Shown here one piece after another: positions 1-8,673 of a stretch of DNA of 64,000 nt. The DNA is from an uncultured Lachnospiraceae bacterium (GTDB taxonomy: Bacteria > Bacillota > Clostridia > Lachnospirales > Lachnospiraceae), in the NCBI GenBank assembly GCA_949471785.1, contig CASWRE010000003.1:62001-126000 (forward strand), written 5' to 3'. Under the pieces are notes generated by a model. It saw nothing but the letters and a program-made list of their open reading frames with translations. It made no database searches and had not been told where the DNA came from. Within the stretch, counting starts at the first letter, position 1. The number at the start of each line of letters is the position of its first letter. A program made the position numbers and the translations under genes.

Positions 1-489
1 AGCCTGATCGACCTGCATTCTTACGGCCATGATATCGAGGCGGCCTGGCTGACGGACCGCTGTTTGGACGTGCTGGGGAATCAGGGTTATAGTGACAAGC
101 TCACGCCGATTACCCGGGCGCTGACCGGGAAGGTCTATGAAAAAGCTTACAGAGAGCGCTCCCTGCTCAATGAGGCGGAGCGCGGTGTGGACGATACCAC
201 AAGGGTGTGGTGGGTACAGGCCGAAGCCGTGGTTGGATTTTATAATGGTTGGCAGAGGCAGCCGGAACACACGGAGTATCTGGAAGCGGCGAAGGAAATC
301 TGGTCCTACATCTGCAATCACATGATTGACCCGCGTCCCGGTTCCGAGTGGTTCTGGTCGCTGGACGGCGGGCACAGGCCCATGGAGAAGCCCATCGTGG
401 AGCCGTGGAAATGTCCCTATCACAACGGACGAATGTGCATGGAAATGATCCGGCGGAGCAGTATGCAAAATAAATCAGATAAAAGGTAA
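1..489 (+). CDS. Cellobiose 2-epimerase (AGE family), 3' part
   Basis: The reading frame is open from base 1 to the stop at 489, so the 5' part lies outside the window. The visible C-terminal ~162 residues contain SYGHDIEAAWL near the start and VWWVQAEAVVGF further on, typical of the (alpha/alpha)6-barrel epimerases of the N-acylglucosamine/cellobiose 2-epimerase group; the His and Glu in these segments are family active-site positions. Known role: epimerises the reducing-end sugar of beta-1,4 disaccharides, for example mannobiose to mannosyl-glucose. The next gene is a GH130 mannosylglucose phosphorylase, its usual partner, which supports the mannan assignment over a GlcNAc epimerase. Confidence 0.85.
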   Translation, partial: SLIDLHSYGHDIEAAWLTDRCLDVLGNQGYSDKLTPITRALTGKVYEKAYRERSLLNEAERGVDDTTRVWWVQAEAVVGFYNGWQRQPEHTEYLEAAKEIWSYICNHMIDPRPGSEWFWSLDGGHRPMEKPIVEPWKCPYHNGRMCMEMIRRSSMQNKSDKR

Positions 490-574
490 CCATTCAAACA
501 GTCTGAGCGGTTACGATTAAGAGAGAACCGGCGGGGCGGGCGGGAACCCGTCCCGGTGCGCGTTGGGAGGAATT

Positions 575-1750
575 ATGTTACACGGGCAATATTATATCGA
601 ACAGGCAAAAGTGGAGAAGCTGGTTGCCAGGAAAAATCAGAAGGCCGACTTTTATAACGGGCTCATTGAGAGATATGAATATCCGGTGCTGACCCGGGAG
701 TTTGCGCCGGTGCACTGGCGGTACGATCTGGATATTCGTACAAATCCCCGCTTTATGGAGCGGCTGGGCGTCAATGCCGTGATGAATTCCGGCGCGATCT
801 GGCTGGACGGAAAATACTGTCTGGTGGTGCGTGTGGAAGGAAATGACCGGAAATCCTTCTTTGCCGTGGCGGAGAGCAGGAACGGCGTGGACGGTTTCCG
901 TTTCCGGGATTATCCGGTGCAGCTGCCGGATACTTGTCCCGAGGAGACAAATGTCTATGATATGCGGCTGACGAAGCATGAGGACGGCTGGATCTACGGC
1001 GTATTCTGTTCCGAGAGTAAGGATGCGTCCACGGCGGATCTGTCCGCGGCGGTGGCGGCGGCGGGTATCGTGCGGACGAAGGATCTGGAACATTGGGAGC
1101 GGCTGGACAATCTGGTCACAAAACGGTCGCCCCAGCAGAGGAACGTGGCTCTGCATCCCGAATTTGTGGACGGGAAGTACGCTTTTTATACCCGGCCCAT
1201 GGACGGGTTCATCGAGACGGGCAGCGGCGGCGGCATCGGTTTCGGCCTCTGCGAGGATATCGCCCACGCCTGCATCGATGAGGAAAAGATCATCAGCCGC
1301 AGAGTGTATCATACGTTGACAGAGTCGAAAAACGGCGCGGGCGCGGTCCCCATAAAAGGTGAGAGATGCTGGATTCATATCGCCCACGGCGTGCGCAACA
1401 CGGCTGCGGGGCTGCGGTATGTGCTGTATGCTTTTGGCACGGATCTGAAAGATCCCTCGAAAGTGGTCGCCGAGCCTTCCGGTGTGTTCCTGGCGCCGCT
1501 GGGTGCGGAGCGGGTGGGCGACGTGTCCAATGTGGTCTTTACCAACGGCGCCATTGCCAGGGAGAACGGGGATGTGTATATCTATTATGCTTCCTGCGAT
1601 ACCCGGATGCATGTGGCCACCACCACGTTAGAGAAGCTGGAGGACTATCTGTTCCATACGCCGAAAGACGCCCTGCGTTCGCCGGATTGTGTGAAACAGC
1701 GGTGTGAGCTGATACGGAAAAATTTTGAAGTGCTGGGAAGAGGGGAATGA
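575..1750 (+). CDS. GH130 4-O-beta-D-mannosyl-D-glucose phosphorylase
   Basis: 391 residues, the usual length for GH130 subfamily 1. It should phosphorolyse beta-1,4-mannosyl-glucose to mannose-1-phosphate and glucose in the cytoplasm. Seen: [11 protein letters not shown] around residue 43 and [14 protein letters not shown] around 126, with Asp129 at the position of the proposed family acid/base Asp. Start: the ATG at 575 has GGGAGG at 565-570; an upstream in-frame TTG at 563 would overlap that ribosome site and was rejected. There is no signal peptide. It lies between the epimerase that makes its substrate and esterase/mutase genes that process substrate and product. Specificity (mannosyl-glucose versus mannobiose) is inferred from the neighbouring epimerase. 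Confidence 0.9.
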   Translation: MLHGQYYIEQAKVEKLVARKNQKADFYNGLIERYEYPVLTREFAPVHWRYDLDIRTNPRFMERLGVNAVMNSGAIWLDGKYCLVVRVEGNDRKSFFAVAESRNGVDGFRFRDYPVQLPDTCPEETNVYDMRLTKHEDGWIYGVFCSESKDASTADLSAAVAAAGIVRTKDLEHWERLDNLVTKRSPQQRNVALHPEFVDGKYAFYTRPMDGFIETGSGGGIGFGLCEDIAHACIDEEKIISRRVYHTLTESKNGAGAVPIKGERCWIHIAHGVRNTAAGLRYVLYAFGTDLKDPSKVVAEPSGVFLAPLGAERVGDVSNVVFTNGAIARENGDVYIYYASCDTRMHVATTTLEKLEDYLFHTPKDALRSPDCVKQRCELIRKNFEVLGRGE

Positions 1751-1753
1751 GAC

Positions 1754-2854
1754 ATGGAGATCGCGCTGAATGACGGGAATCTGCGTTACAGCGGCCGGAT
1801 CGACCGGCACGATCCCTTAAGGCCGGAATGGGTATTCCCGGCCACCTCCCTGTATTTTCGTTACAGCGGCGGCGGGGCGGCGCTCACGGTGGAAAACAGG
1901 CGGGTCTGCTGGGACAATTATGTGGGGGCCATTGTGGACGGACGGCAGAAATGCTGGCGTCTGCAGCCCAGGGGAGACACCAGGATCTGTCTGACGGAGG
2001 ATGATGGTTGTCATGAGGTACTCTTCTTTAAACGGATGGACAGCTGCCACGAACTGATGTTAAAGAAGCTCAGCCTGTCGCCGGGCAGCCGCCTCCTGCC
2101 GCCGGGCCCGCCTTTTGAACGGCGTATGGAAGTCTACGGAGATTCCGTGTCGGCGGGAGAGGTATCGGAGGCCGTGACTTGTGTGGGTCGGCCGGACCCG
2201 GAGCACAACGGCGAGTATTCCAACAGCTGGTACTCTTATGCCTGGATGGCGGCCAGGAAGCTGGGGGCCGAGCTGCATGATATTGCCCAGGGCGGCATCC
2301 CGCTTCTTCAAGGCGCCGGCTATGTGGCGCCGCCCGTGTATCCGGGCATCATGGATATCTGGGATAAGGTGCACTACCATCCCGAGCTGGGCCCGGTCAC
2401 GGACTGGGATTTTGAGAATTATACGCCCCATGTGGTGCTGGTAGCCGTGGGACAGAACGACGGTCATCCGGTGGATTACATGAAAGAAGATCCTGAGGGG
2501 GAGGCGGCGGTTCGCTGGCGCGGCGCTTACCGGGACTTCCTCACAGGGATACGCGGGAAATATCCACATGCTTTAATTCTGGCGGCCACGACGATTCTTC
2601 GTCACGATCCCGGCTGGGACGAGGCCATTGACCGGGTATGCCGTGAGATCAATGATCCGCGGCTGCGGCACTTTTGCTATCGCCGGAACGGGGCGGGCAC
2701 GCCGGGGCATATCCGTATTCCCGAGGCGGAGGAAATGGCGGATGAGCTGGTGGATTATATCGGGGGGCTTAATATTCCGGTGTGGCACGGCGCATCCGCG
2801 GTGTATCCCCTCCGGAGAAGCTATAACGCAGGTGTGGAAAACTATTTTCTGTAA
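1754..2854 (+). CDS. CE2-like SGNH carbohydrate acetylesterase
   Basis: 366 residues. Residues ~1-120 form a beta-rich N-terminal domain and the rest an SGNH hydrolase: YGDSVSAGE with nucleophile Ser131, GQND at 233-236, and a C-terminal His319 in GTPGHIRI. A jelly-roll domain before the SGNH domain is the CE2 layout. No signal peptide is visible, so it probably deacetylates imported oligosaccharides in the cytoplasm. The start lies 3 bases after the GH130 stop, with a purine-rich site (GAGGGG) inside the upstream gene end, indicating translational coupling. Placement within the epimerase/GH130 operon points to acetylated mannan oligosaccharides as substrate (inference). Confidence 0.8.
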   Translation: MEIALNDGNLRYSGRIDRHDPLRPEWVFPATSLYFRYSGGGAALTVENRRVCWDNYVGAIVDGRQKCWRLQPRGDTRICLTEDDGCHEVLFFKRMDSCHELMLKKLSLSPGSRLLPPGPPFERRMEVYGDSVSAGEVSEAVTCVGRPDPEHNGEYSNSWYSYAWMAARKLGAELHDIAQGGIPLLQGAGYVAPPVYPGIMDIWDKVHYHPELGPVTDWDFENYTPHVVLVAVGQNDGHPVDYMKEDPEGEAAVRWRGAYRDFLTGIRGKYPHALILAATTILRHDPGWDEAIDRVCREINDPRLRHFCYRRNGAGTPGHIRIPEAEEMADELVDYIGGLNIPVWHGASAVYPLRRSYNAGVENYFL

Positions 2855-3009
2855 GGCAGTGAAGGCGGCTGGCGCCGCAGGTATGCCCTGAGACGGCGAG
2901 ATGAGCCGCTATTTGTGTATCTGCTGTGGGGTCGTGGGCCCGTCGCGTGGAAGCGGTCGTCTTGTATTCGGCCAGGGAGAGAAGCGGGCAGGAACTTGGG
3001 AGGAAGAAT

Positions 3010-4068
3010 ATGAAAGAAGCATGTCGGGGAAGATGGCGAGATTTTTTCACAAGAGCGGAGGCTGGCGGAAAGCTGACCGTCGGGTTTATCGGCGGCTCCA
3101 TTACCCAGGGCTGTCTGGCATCGGAGGAAGCGTTTTGTTTTGCCAGGCGGGTATACGACTGGCTGGCCGGCCGGTTTCCGCAGGCGGAATTTACCTATAT
3201 CAACGCCGGGGTAGGCGGGACGACTTCCCATTTTGGCGTGGCCAGGGTGGAGAAAGATTTGTTAACATATGAACCCGACGCAGTGATTGTGGATTTCTGT
3301 GTGAATGATGAGCCGGAAGAGTTTTTTCAGGAGACTTTCGAGGGCCTTGTGAGAAAAATACTCAGGCACAAAAGCTGTCCGGCGGTACTGATCCTGCACA
3401 ATATCTACTATGATTCCGGAAAAAACGCCGAGAAGGAACATCGAAAGATCGCGGATCATTATGGTATTCCCCAGGTCAGCGTCCGCGGGGGCGCTTACCG
3501 GGCCATGAAAGAGGGGCGCTATACCATGGAGGAGCTGACACCGGACGGCCTGCATCCCAGTGACCTGGGGCATGAACTGGTGGCCGGGCAGATCACGGCC
3601 TGGATGGCGGCTGAAGCGGAGGCTCTCACGGGGGCGCTTCCGGACCCGCTTACGGCCAATGCCTATGAGAAGGCAAAGCTGTGGAACGTGCAAAACTCTT
3701 CCCCTGTCCTTTCTGGTTTTGCGCCGGATATCAGGGAACGCACGGGCTGCGGGGATTGTTTTTCCTGCGGATGGACGGGCCGCCATGCCGGAGACCGAAT
3801 CACGTTTTTCCCGGAGGCTTCCTGTATCGCTGTCCAGTACAGAAAGACCATGCGGGGGCCGACGCCGGGCGCAATTCTGATCCTGGATGAAGACAGTGAA
3901 AAGCCGCTGGTTCTCGACGGCAATTTTGACGAGGACTGGGACTGCCTGCGGCTGGAGCCGGTACTTTGCCATGGCGGGCGCGGGCGCCATAAAATAGAGA
4001 TCATTCTCACAGAGGATTGTGGGGAAGAGGGGCGGCCTTTTTATCTGGCGGCCATAGTGACAGACTAA
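3010..4068 (+). CDS. SGNH acetylesterase with C-terminal beta domain (CE17-like)
   Basis: 352 residues. The N-terminal ~200 residues are an SGNH hydrolase: GFIGGSITQG with Ser30, VNDE with Asn99, and DGLHPSDLGHE supplying Asp179 and His182. Residues ~205-352 form a beta-rich domain consistent with a CBM35-type module. This pairing matches the CE17 esterase that works beside CE2 in the Roseburia intestinalis mannan locus (established knowledge); the CE17 label itself is inferred. The frame is open from 2926, but GGGAGGAAG at 2998-3006 before the ATG at 3010 fixes the start. No signal peptide, hence cytoplasmic. Two different deacetylases side by side suggest removal of acetyl groups at different mannose hydroxyls. 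Confidence 0.75.
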   Translation: MKEACRGRWRDFFTRAEAGGKLTVGFIGGSITQGCLASEEAFCFARRVYDWLAGRFPQAEFTYINAGVGGTTSHFGVARVEKDLLTYEPDAVIVDFCVNDEPEEFFQETFEGLVRKILRHKSCPAVLILHNIYYDSGKNAEKEHRKIADHYGIPQVSVRGGAYRAMKEGRYTMEELTPDGLHPSDLGHELVAGQITAWMAAEAEALTGALPDPLTANAYEKAKLWNVQNSSPVLSGFAPDIRERTGCGDCFSCGWTGRHAGDRITFFPEASCIAVQYRKTMRGPTPGAILILDEDSEKPLVLDGNFDEDWDCLRLEPVLCHGGRGRHKIEIILTEDCGEEGRPFYLAAIVTD

Positions 4069-4083
4069 GACGGAGGTTGTGTA

Positions 4084-5802
4084 ATGGATGTGAAGGAAAC
4101 GTATCGGTTCTGGTGTGAAGATCCATATTTTGACGCGGATACCAGAGAGGAACTTCTGGCTCTGGACGGAAATGAGGAGGAGATCACAGATCGTTTTTAT
4201 AAGGAACTGGAATTTGGCACTGGGGGCCTGCGCGGCGTCCTCGGAGCAGGCACAAACCGCATGAATATCTATACCGTGCGCAAGGCCACCCAGGGGCTGG
4301 CAAACTATATTGTGAAAGAGGGCGCTTCCGCTAAAGGGGTGGCTATTGCCTATGATTCCCGTCGGATGTCCCCGGAATTTGCCGGGGAGACGGCTCTGTG
4401 CCTGGCTGCCAACGGCATCAAGGCATATATTTTCCCTTCCCTTCGGCCCACGCCGATGCTCTCCTTTGCCCTGCGGGAGCTGGGCTGTACGGCGGGGGTG
4501 GTGGTGACGGCCAGCCATAACCCGCCGGAGTACAACGGTTATAAGGTATACTGGGAGGACGGCGCCCAGATCACGGCGCCGCGGGATGCCGAGATCATAG
4601 GGGAGGTGCGGGCGGTGAAGGATTTCCGTGCCGTAAAGACCATGCCTGTGGAGGCGGCAAAGGAAGCCGGTCTGTATGAGGAGATTGACGGCAAGGTGGA
4701 TGACCGCTATATTGCCGCGTTGAAAAAGCTGGTACTTTCTCCCGAGGCCATAGCCGGCCAGGCGGACAAGATGAAGATTGTCTATACGCCGCTCCACGGC
4801 ACGGGCAATCTTCCGGTGCGGCGAATTTTGCGGGAGCTGGGCTTTGCCCACGTGTATGTGGTGCCCGAGCAGGAGCAGCCCGACGGCCGTTTCCCCACGG
4901 TGAGCTATCCCAACCCGGAAGACAAGAGCACGTTTACGCTGGCGCTGCGGCTGGCCGGGGAGGTAGACGCAGACCTTGTACTGGCCACCGATCCTGATGC
5001 GGACTGGCTGGGCATTTATGCAAAGGATAACGTTACGGGCCAGTATAAAAGCTTTACCGGGAATATGTCCGGAATGATTATCCTCGAATATCTGCTGTCC
5101 AGAAGAAAAGAGCTGGGTCTGCTTCCGGAGGACAGCGCCGTGGTGACAACGATTGTTTCCGGTAAAATGGGCCGGGCGATTGCAAAAGCCTATGGCGTAA
5201 AGTTGATTGAGACGTTGACCGGTTTCAAATACATCGGGGAGCAGATCAAATTATTTGAGCAGGAAGGCCGCGGTACTTTCATTTTCGGTTACGAAGAGAG
5301 CTATGGCTGTCTGGAAGGCATCCACGCCAGGGACAAGGACGCCGTGGTGGCTGTGATGGCCCTCTGTGAGGCGGCGGCCTGGTATCAGTCCCGGGGTCTG
5401 ACGTTGTGCGAGCAGATGGAGCGGCTGTACCGGACATACGGTTACTATCAGGAAGAACTGTACGCCAGGACATTTACAGGCATGGAAGGAAAACAACAGA
5501 TGGACGCCATGCTGGAAAAATTGCGGAGAAATCCGCCGCGGGAGATCGGCGGGTTTGCGGTGCAGTCCTTGACGGATTATAAAGAGGGGCGCTGCCTCGA
5601 CCTGCCGACCGGACAGGAGACAGGCACGACGCTGCCGGTATCCAACGTGCTCTATTTTGAATTGGAGCAGGACGCCTGGTTCTGCGTGCGCCCGTCGGGC
5701 ACGGAACCGAAAATCAAATATTACGCAGGCGTGAAGGGCGCCGACGAGGCCGACGCCGGTAAAAAAATGGAAACGCTGGGACAGGCGATTCTGGCGCTGT
5801 AA
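4084..5802 (+). CDS. Alpha-D-phosphohexomutase (phosphomannomutase/phosphoglucomutase)
   Basis: 572 residues, the normal length for the long clostridial PGM/PMM type. It interconverts hexose-1- and hexose-6-phosphates in the cytoplasm. Seen: FGTGGLRG at 44-51, the phosphoserine loop TASHNPPEYNG with catalytic Ser144, the metal-binding loop DPDADWLG near 305, a sugar-specificity loop GYEESYGC, and the phosphate-binding RPSGTEPKIKYY near the C terminus. The start ATG follows GGAGG by a few bases. Between a mannose-1-phosphate-producing phosphorylase and mannose-6-phosphate isomerase, its natural job here is mannose-1-P to mannose-6-P; the sequence alone does not exclude glucose substrates. Confidence 0.9.
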   Translation: MDVKETYRFWCEDPYFDADTREELLALDGNEEEITDRFYKELEFGTGGLRGVLGAGTNRMNIYTVRKATQGLANYIVKEGASAKGVAIAYDSRRMSPEFAGETALCLAANGIKAYIFPSLRPTPMLSFALRELGCTAGVVVTASHNPPEYNGYKVYWEDGAQITAPRDAEIIGEVRAVKDFRAVKTMPVEAAKEAGLYEEIDGKVDDRYIAALKKLVLSPEAIAGQADKMKIVYTPLHGTGNLPVRRILRELGFAHVYVVPEQEQPDGRFPTVSYPNPEDKSTFTLALRLAGEVDADLVLATDPDADWLGIYAKDNVTGQYKSFTGNMSGMIILEYLLSRRKELGLLPEDSAVVTTIVSGKMGRAIAKAYGVKLIETLTGFKYIGEQIKLFEQEGRGTFIFGYEESYGCLEGIHARDKDAVVAVMALCEAAAWYQSRGLTLCEQMERLYRTYGYYQEELYARTFTGMEGKQQMDAMLEKLRRNPPREIGGFAVQSLTDYKEGRCLDLPTGQETGTTLPVSNVLYFELEQDAWFCVRPSGTEPKIKYYAGVKGADEADAGKKMETLGQAILAL

Positions 5803-5818
5803 AAGGAGGAATCAGGCG

Positions 5819-6760
5819 ATGGCAATATTGAAGTTGAAACCCAGCGGCAAAGACTATCTGTGGGGCGGCCGCCGATTGATCGAGGAATGCGGCAAAGAAT
5901 TTGACGGGGAAAAACTGGCAGAAACATGGGAGCTCTCCTGCCATCCCGACGGGCCCAGTTATGTAGACAGCGGCGAGTATAAGGGGGAAACCCTGAGCGA
6001 ATATATCCTGATGGAGGGAAAGAAAGTGACAGGTACCCACAGCCGCCCTTATGAGCAGTTTCCTTTGTTGATCAAGTTTATCGATGCCCATGACGATCTT
6101 TCTATTCAGGTACATCCTGACGATTCCTACGCGATTGCTCATGAAAATCAGTACGGAAAAACAGAAATGTGGTATATTGTAGATTGTGAGGAAGGGGCCA
6201 GCCTGTATTACGGTTTCGCCCGGGAAATCAGCCGGGAGGAATTTGCCGGGCGCATTCGGAACCACACGCTTCTGGAGGTCCTAAACAAAGTAGAGGTGCA
6301 GAAAGGAGATGTGCTTTTCATCGAGTCCGGCACCATACATGCCATCGGCAGCGGCAACCTGATCGCGGAGATCCAGCAGAATTCCAATGTCACTTACCGG
6401 GTCTACGATTACGGCAGAAAAGGCGCCGACGGCAGGGAGAGGGATCTTCATATCGAAAAAGCCCTGCAGGTGGCGAACCGGGTACCGATTTTGCGGAGGA
6501 AATCTTTCGAACCCCACATCGTTTCCTGTCAGTATTTTACGGTGGATAAGATTGTGCTGGACGGACAGAAGATGAAAAAGATTTTCGGAGAGATCGATAA
6601 AACTTCCTTTGCCAGCCTGCTGGTGCTGGACGGCGCGGGCGTGGCCCGTTCTGCCGGGGAGGAACTGGCCGTTAAGCGGGGCGACAGCATATTTATTACT
6701 GCCAATACGGGTGAATATGAGCTGGAAGGCTCTTTCGAGGCATTGCTGACTACAGTATAG
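5819..6760 (+). CDS. manA: Class I mannose-6-phosphate isomerase
   Basis: 313 residues, the Firmicute short form of type I phosphomannose isomerase, a cupin-fold zinc enzyme converting mannose-6-phosphate to fructose-6-phosphate. Seen metal ligands: QVHPDD (His99), KTEMWYI (Glu116) and SGTIHAIG (His near 174). The ATG is preceded by AAAGGAGG. It is the last gene of the mannan operon, 16 bases after the mutase, and delivers the carbon to glycolysis. No oddities were seen. Confidence 0.93.
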   Translation: MAILKLKPSGKDYLWGGRRLIEECGKEFDGEKLAETWELSCHPDGPSYVDSGEYKGETLSEYILMEGKKVTGTHSRPYEQFPLLIKFIDAHDDLSIQVHPDDSYAIAHENQYGKTEMWYIVDCEEGASLYYGFAREISREEFAGRIRNHTLLEVLNKVEVQKGDVLFIESGTIHAIGSGNLIAEIQQNSNVTYRVYDYGRKGADGRERDLHIEKALQVANRVPILRRKSFEPHIVSCQYFTVDKIVLDGQKMKKIFGEIDKTSFASLLVLDGAGVARSAGEELAVKRGDSIFITANTGEYELEGSFEALLTTV

Positions 6761-6824
6761 TAGGGAGCTGTTTTGTGCAGGGAACAGATGTTACCTGTAA
6801 TCATCAAAGTAAAGGAAAATGCGT

Positions 6825-7421
6825 ATGAGAGCATGGTTATGCGCCATCGCCAAACGGATGGAAGGCATGAGCCGGAAATAGAAGATTGATTATATACGGC
6901 GGTACTACTGGTATCATATCCTGATCGCCCTGGGGGTTTTGGGGCTGGTCGTGCTGCTCATCCGCCACATCTTTTTTCCCGCCCCACAGGTGCTGTTTCA
7001 GTGCGCTGTGGTGAACCAGCCCATTGATTACCTGCGGGACGGCCGTATATCTGAAGAATATGCCGCCGCCCTGAATCTGAAAAAGGGCCAGATCATTTTT
7101 GATTCGGACTACCAGATTTCCTACGGCGATGTGCGGCTGGAGGGGGCCAACGAAAGTTCTTACGAGAAGTTTTTCTTCAATATTGCCGCCGGTGTGCTGG
7201 ACGCGGTGATCATGCCGGAGAGCTTTTATATGTACGCCGTCGAGATGGGCGTTGTGTTTGAACAGACGGAAGAAATCGGTCCGCGGACTATGGAAAAGCT
7301 GGATCTGGCGCCGCAGAAACTGTCCGCGGATGAGACGGAGCCGCTGCTCTACGGCATCGTGACGGATACCGGCCACGGCGAACTGGCGAACGCTTTTGCC
7401 AAATACGCGGAAATTCGTTGA
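6825..7421 (+). pseudogene. Membrane-anchored protein interrupted by an in-frame amber codon
   Basis: An ATG at 6825 with upstream AAAGGA opens a frame reading MRAWLCAIAKRMEGMSRK, then TAG at 6879-6881, then continues without another stop to 7421. After the stop come KIDYIRRYYWYHIL and a hydrophobic helix, followed by an extracytoplasmic-looking domain of about 140 residues. The short basic start plus a YIRRYYWYH stretch before a membrane helix looks like a normal N terminus of clostridial one-helix proteins, so a Glu-to-stop change at codon 19 is the simplest reading. Translation could restart at TTG 6939, but that loses part of the helix and has no good ribosome site. I do not recognise the family. 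A DUF624 gene follows 21 bases downstream, suggesting a shared operon. Confidence 0.55.
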
Positions 7422-7442
7422 AGACGGCGAACGGAGGAAGTT

Positions 7443-8066
7443 ATGTCTAAAAAGCTGAATATTGATAATCCTTTTTTTCAGTCCATGAACCGGCTGGGAG
7501 ATATGATTTTGTTAAACGTCATGTTTGTGATCTGCTGCTTTCCGGTTATCACCATCGGTACTTCCTGCACGGCTCTGTACCGGATGCTGTTTCGGATGCG
7601 CAGGAGGGAAAGTATCTATGCGGTGCGGGATTTCTGGACAGCATTTAAGGAAGAATGGAAGCAGAGTACTGTGCTGTGGGCTGCTATAGGACTTGCGGGT
7701 ATGATTCTGGCTGTGGATCTTTATATAACCGGTCGGATGCAGGGCAGCCTGTGGACGGCGTTGGGTATCGGCGCGGGGGTGTTGTTCCTGCTGTGGGCCA
7801 TGACAGTGTCTTATGTGTTTGCCGTGGAGGCCAGATTTACCAATACCGCTGCCAATCAGATCAAAAACTCTTTTCTTATGGCTTGCCGCCATATCTGGAT
7901 TACCGTACCTTTAGTACTGATCAATGCCGTTCTGCCGGTGTGTCTGATCGTACAGGTGCAGCTCTTTGGCGCTCTGGTTCCACTTTATCTGGTGGCGGGG
8001 TTCGGGTTAACAGGCTATCTGAAAGTTCTGTTGCTGGAGCGGGTATTTGCACGATATGAGGGATGA
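7443..8066 (+). CDS. DUF624 (YesL-like) membrane protein
   Basis: 207 residues, about five membrane helices, beginning NPFFQSMNRLGDMILLN and with the FPVITIGTSCTALYRML segment typical of the YesL/DUF624 family. Function is unknown; family members are often found beside carbohydrate ABC transporters and glycan-degrading enzymes, which fits its position after the mannan operon. The start ATG has GGAGGAAG immediately upstream. It converges with the Spo0A-like gene at 8122-8460. Confidence 0.85.
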   Translation: MSKKLNIDNPFFQSMNRLGDMILLNVMFVICCFPVITIGTSCTALYRMLFRMRRRESIYAVRDFWTAFKEEWKQSTVLWAAIGLAGMILAVDLYITGRMQGSLWTALGIGAGVLFLLWAMTVSYVFAVEARFTNTAANQIKNSFLMACRHIWITVPLVLINAVLPVCLIVQVQLFGALVPLYLVAGFGLTGYLKVLLLERVFARYEG

Positions 8067-8121
8067 TTTCGCCTTTTTCGGAAAGAACTGCGGGCGGCAG
8101 CTCCTTCCGGAAAGCCGTGTC

Positions 8122-8460
8122 TTAAGACTCCGGCATGGAGAGATGTACAGTCAAAATGGACAGAAACTGAGCAACGGTGGGTTTTTGTTTCAGTTCATGC
8201 CCAGCGAGTTCGTGCATAAGTTGGGGATTTCTCCTCCAGATGACCGATATAAGCGTGCGAATATCCCGCTCTACAGCCATATAGGTCGTATGGTAACGGC
8301 TGGCGATATCCGGATAGAGATATTTGGACACATGGGTCAGGCGTTCGTCTTGTTCGAGGGAAAGAGAGAGCGCGTGGACAGTATAGCGGAATCCTGCATA
8401 ATTTGGCGTGGCTCCCAGGCTCAGCAGCAAATGCCGGATTGCGTTATATTCGGGTGACAT
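8122..8460 (-). CDS. Stand-alone Spo0A C-terminal (effector) domain protein
   Basis: 112 residues that align along their whole length with the DNA-binding effector domain of Spo0A: GATPNYAGFRYTVHAL, VSKYLYPDIASRY and the recognition-helix region AVERDIRTLISVIW correspond to matching Spo0A segments. There is no receiver domain, so no phosphorylation input. In the recognition helix the Spo0A Ser-Arg pair before Val-Glu-Arg reads Met-Ala, while Glu-Arg is kept; this would be expected to change DNA recognition (inference). AAAGGATG precedes the start. It could be an accessory regulator or a competitor of full-length Spo0A. No Spo0A box was noticed upstream. Confidence 0.8.
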   Translation of the reverse strand: MSPEYNAIRHLLLSLGATPNYAGFRYTVHALSLSLEQDERLTHVSKYLYPDIASRYHTTYMAVERDIRTLISVIWRRNPQLMHELAGHELKQKPTVAQFLSILTVHLSMPES

Positions 8461-8633
8461 AGAGTAAAATCATCCTTTCTGAAAGAAACTTGCCGTAATT
8501 GTTCTGACTGTGAAAACAGCAGATATTAGATTCTTCGGCATTTTTGAAATGTGATAGACGTTGTTGCAGAAAAATTATATACCCGGATCATAAAATCTGT
8601 AAACGAGGCATTCCTCTATAACAATAGAAAATA

Positions 8634-8665
8634 AAAAAGCAGCCACAGGACGATGGCTGCTTTTT
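8634..8665 (-). terminator. Intrinsic terminator of the DUF1846 gene
   Basis: The arms AGCAGCCA and TGGCTGCT form a hairpin flanked by A6 on the left and T5 on the right. Read leftward it is a GC stem followed by a U-run, just beyond the stop of the leftward DUF1846 gene. Confidence 0.85.
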
Positions 8666-8673
8666 GACAGGCT

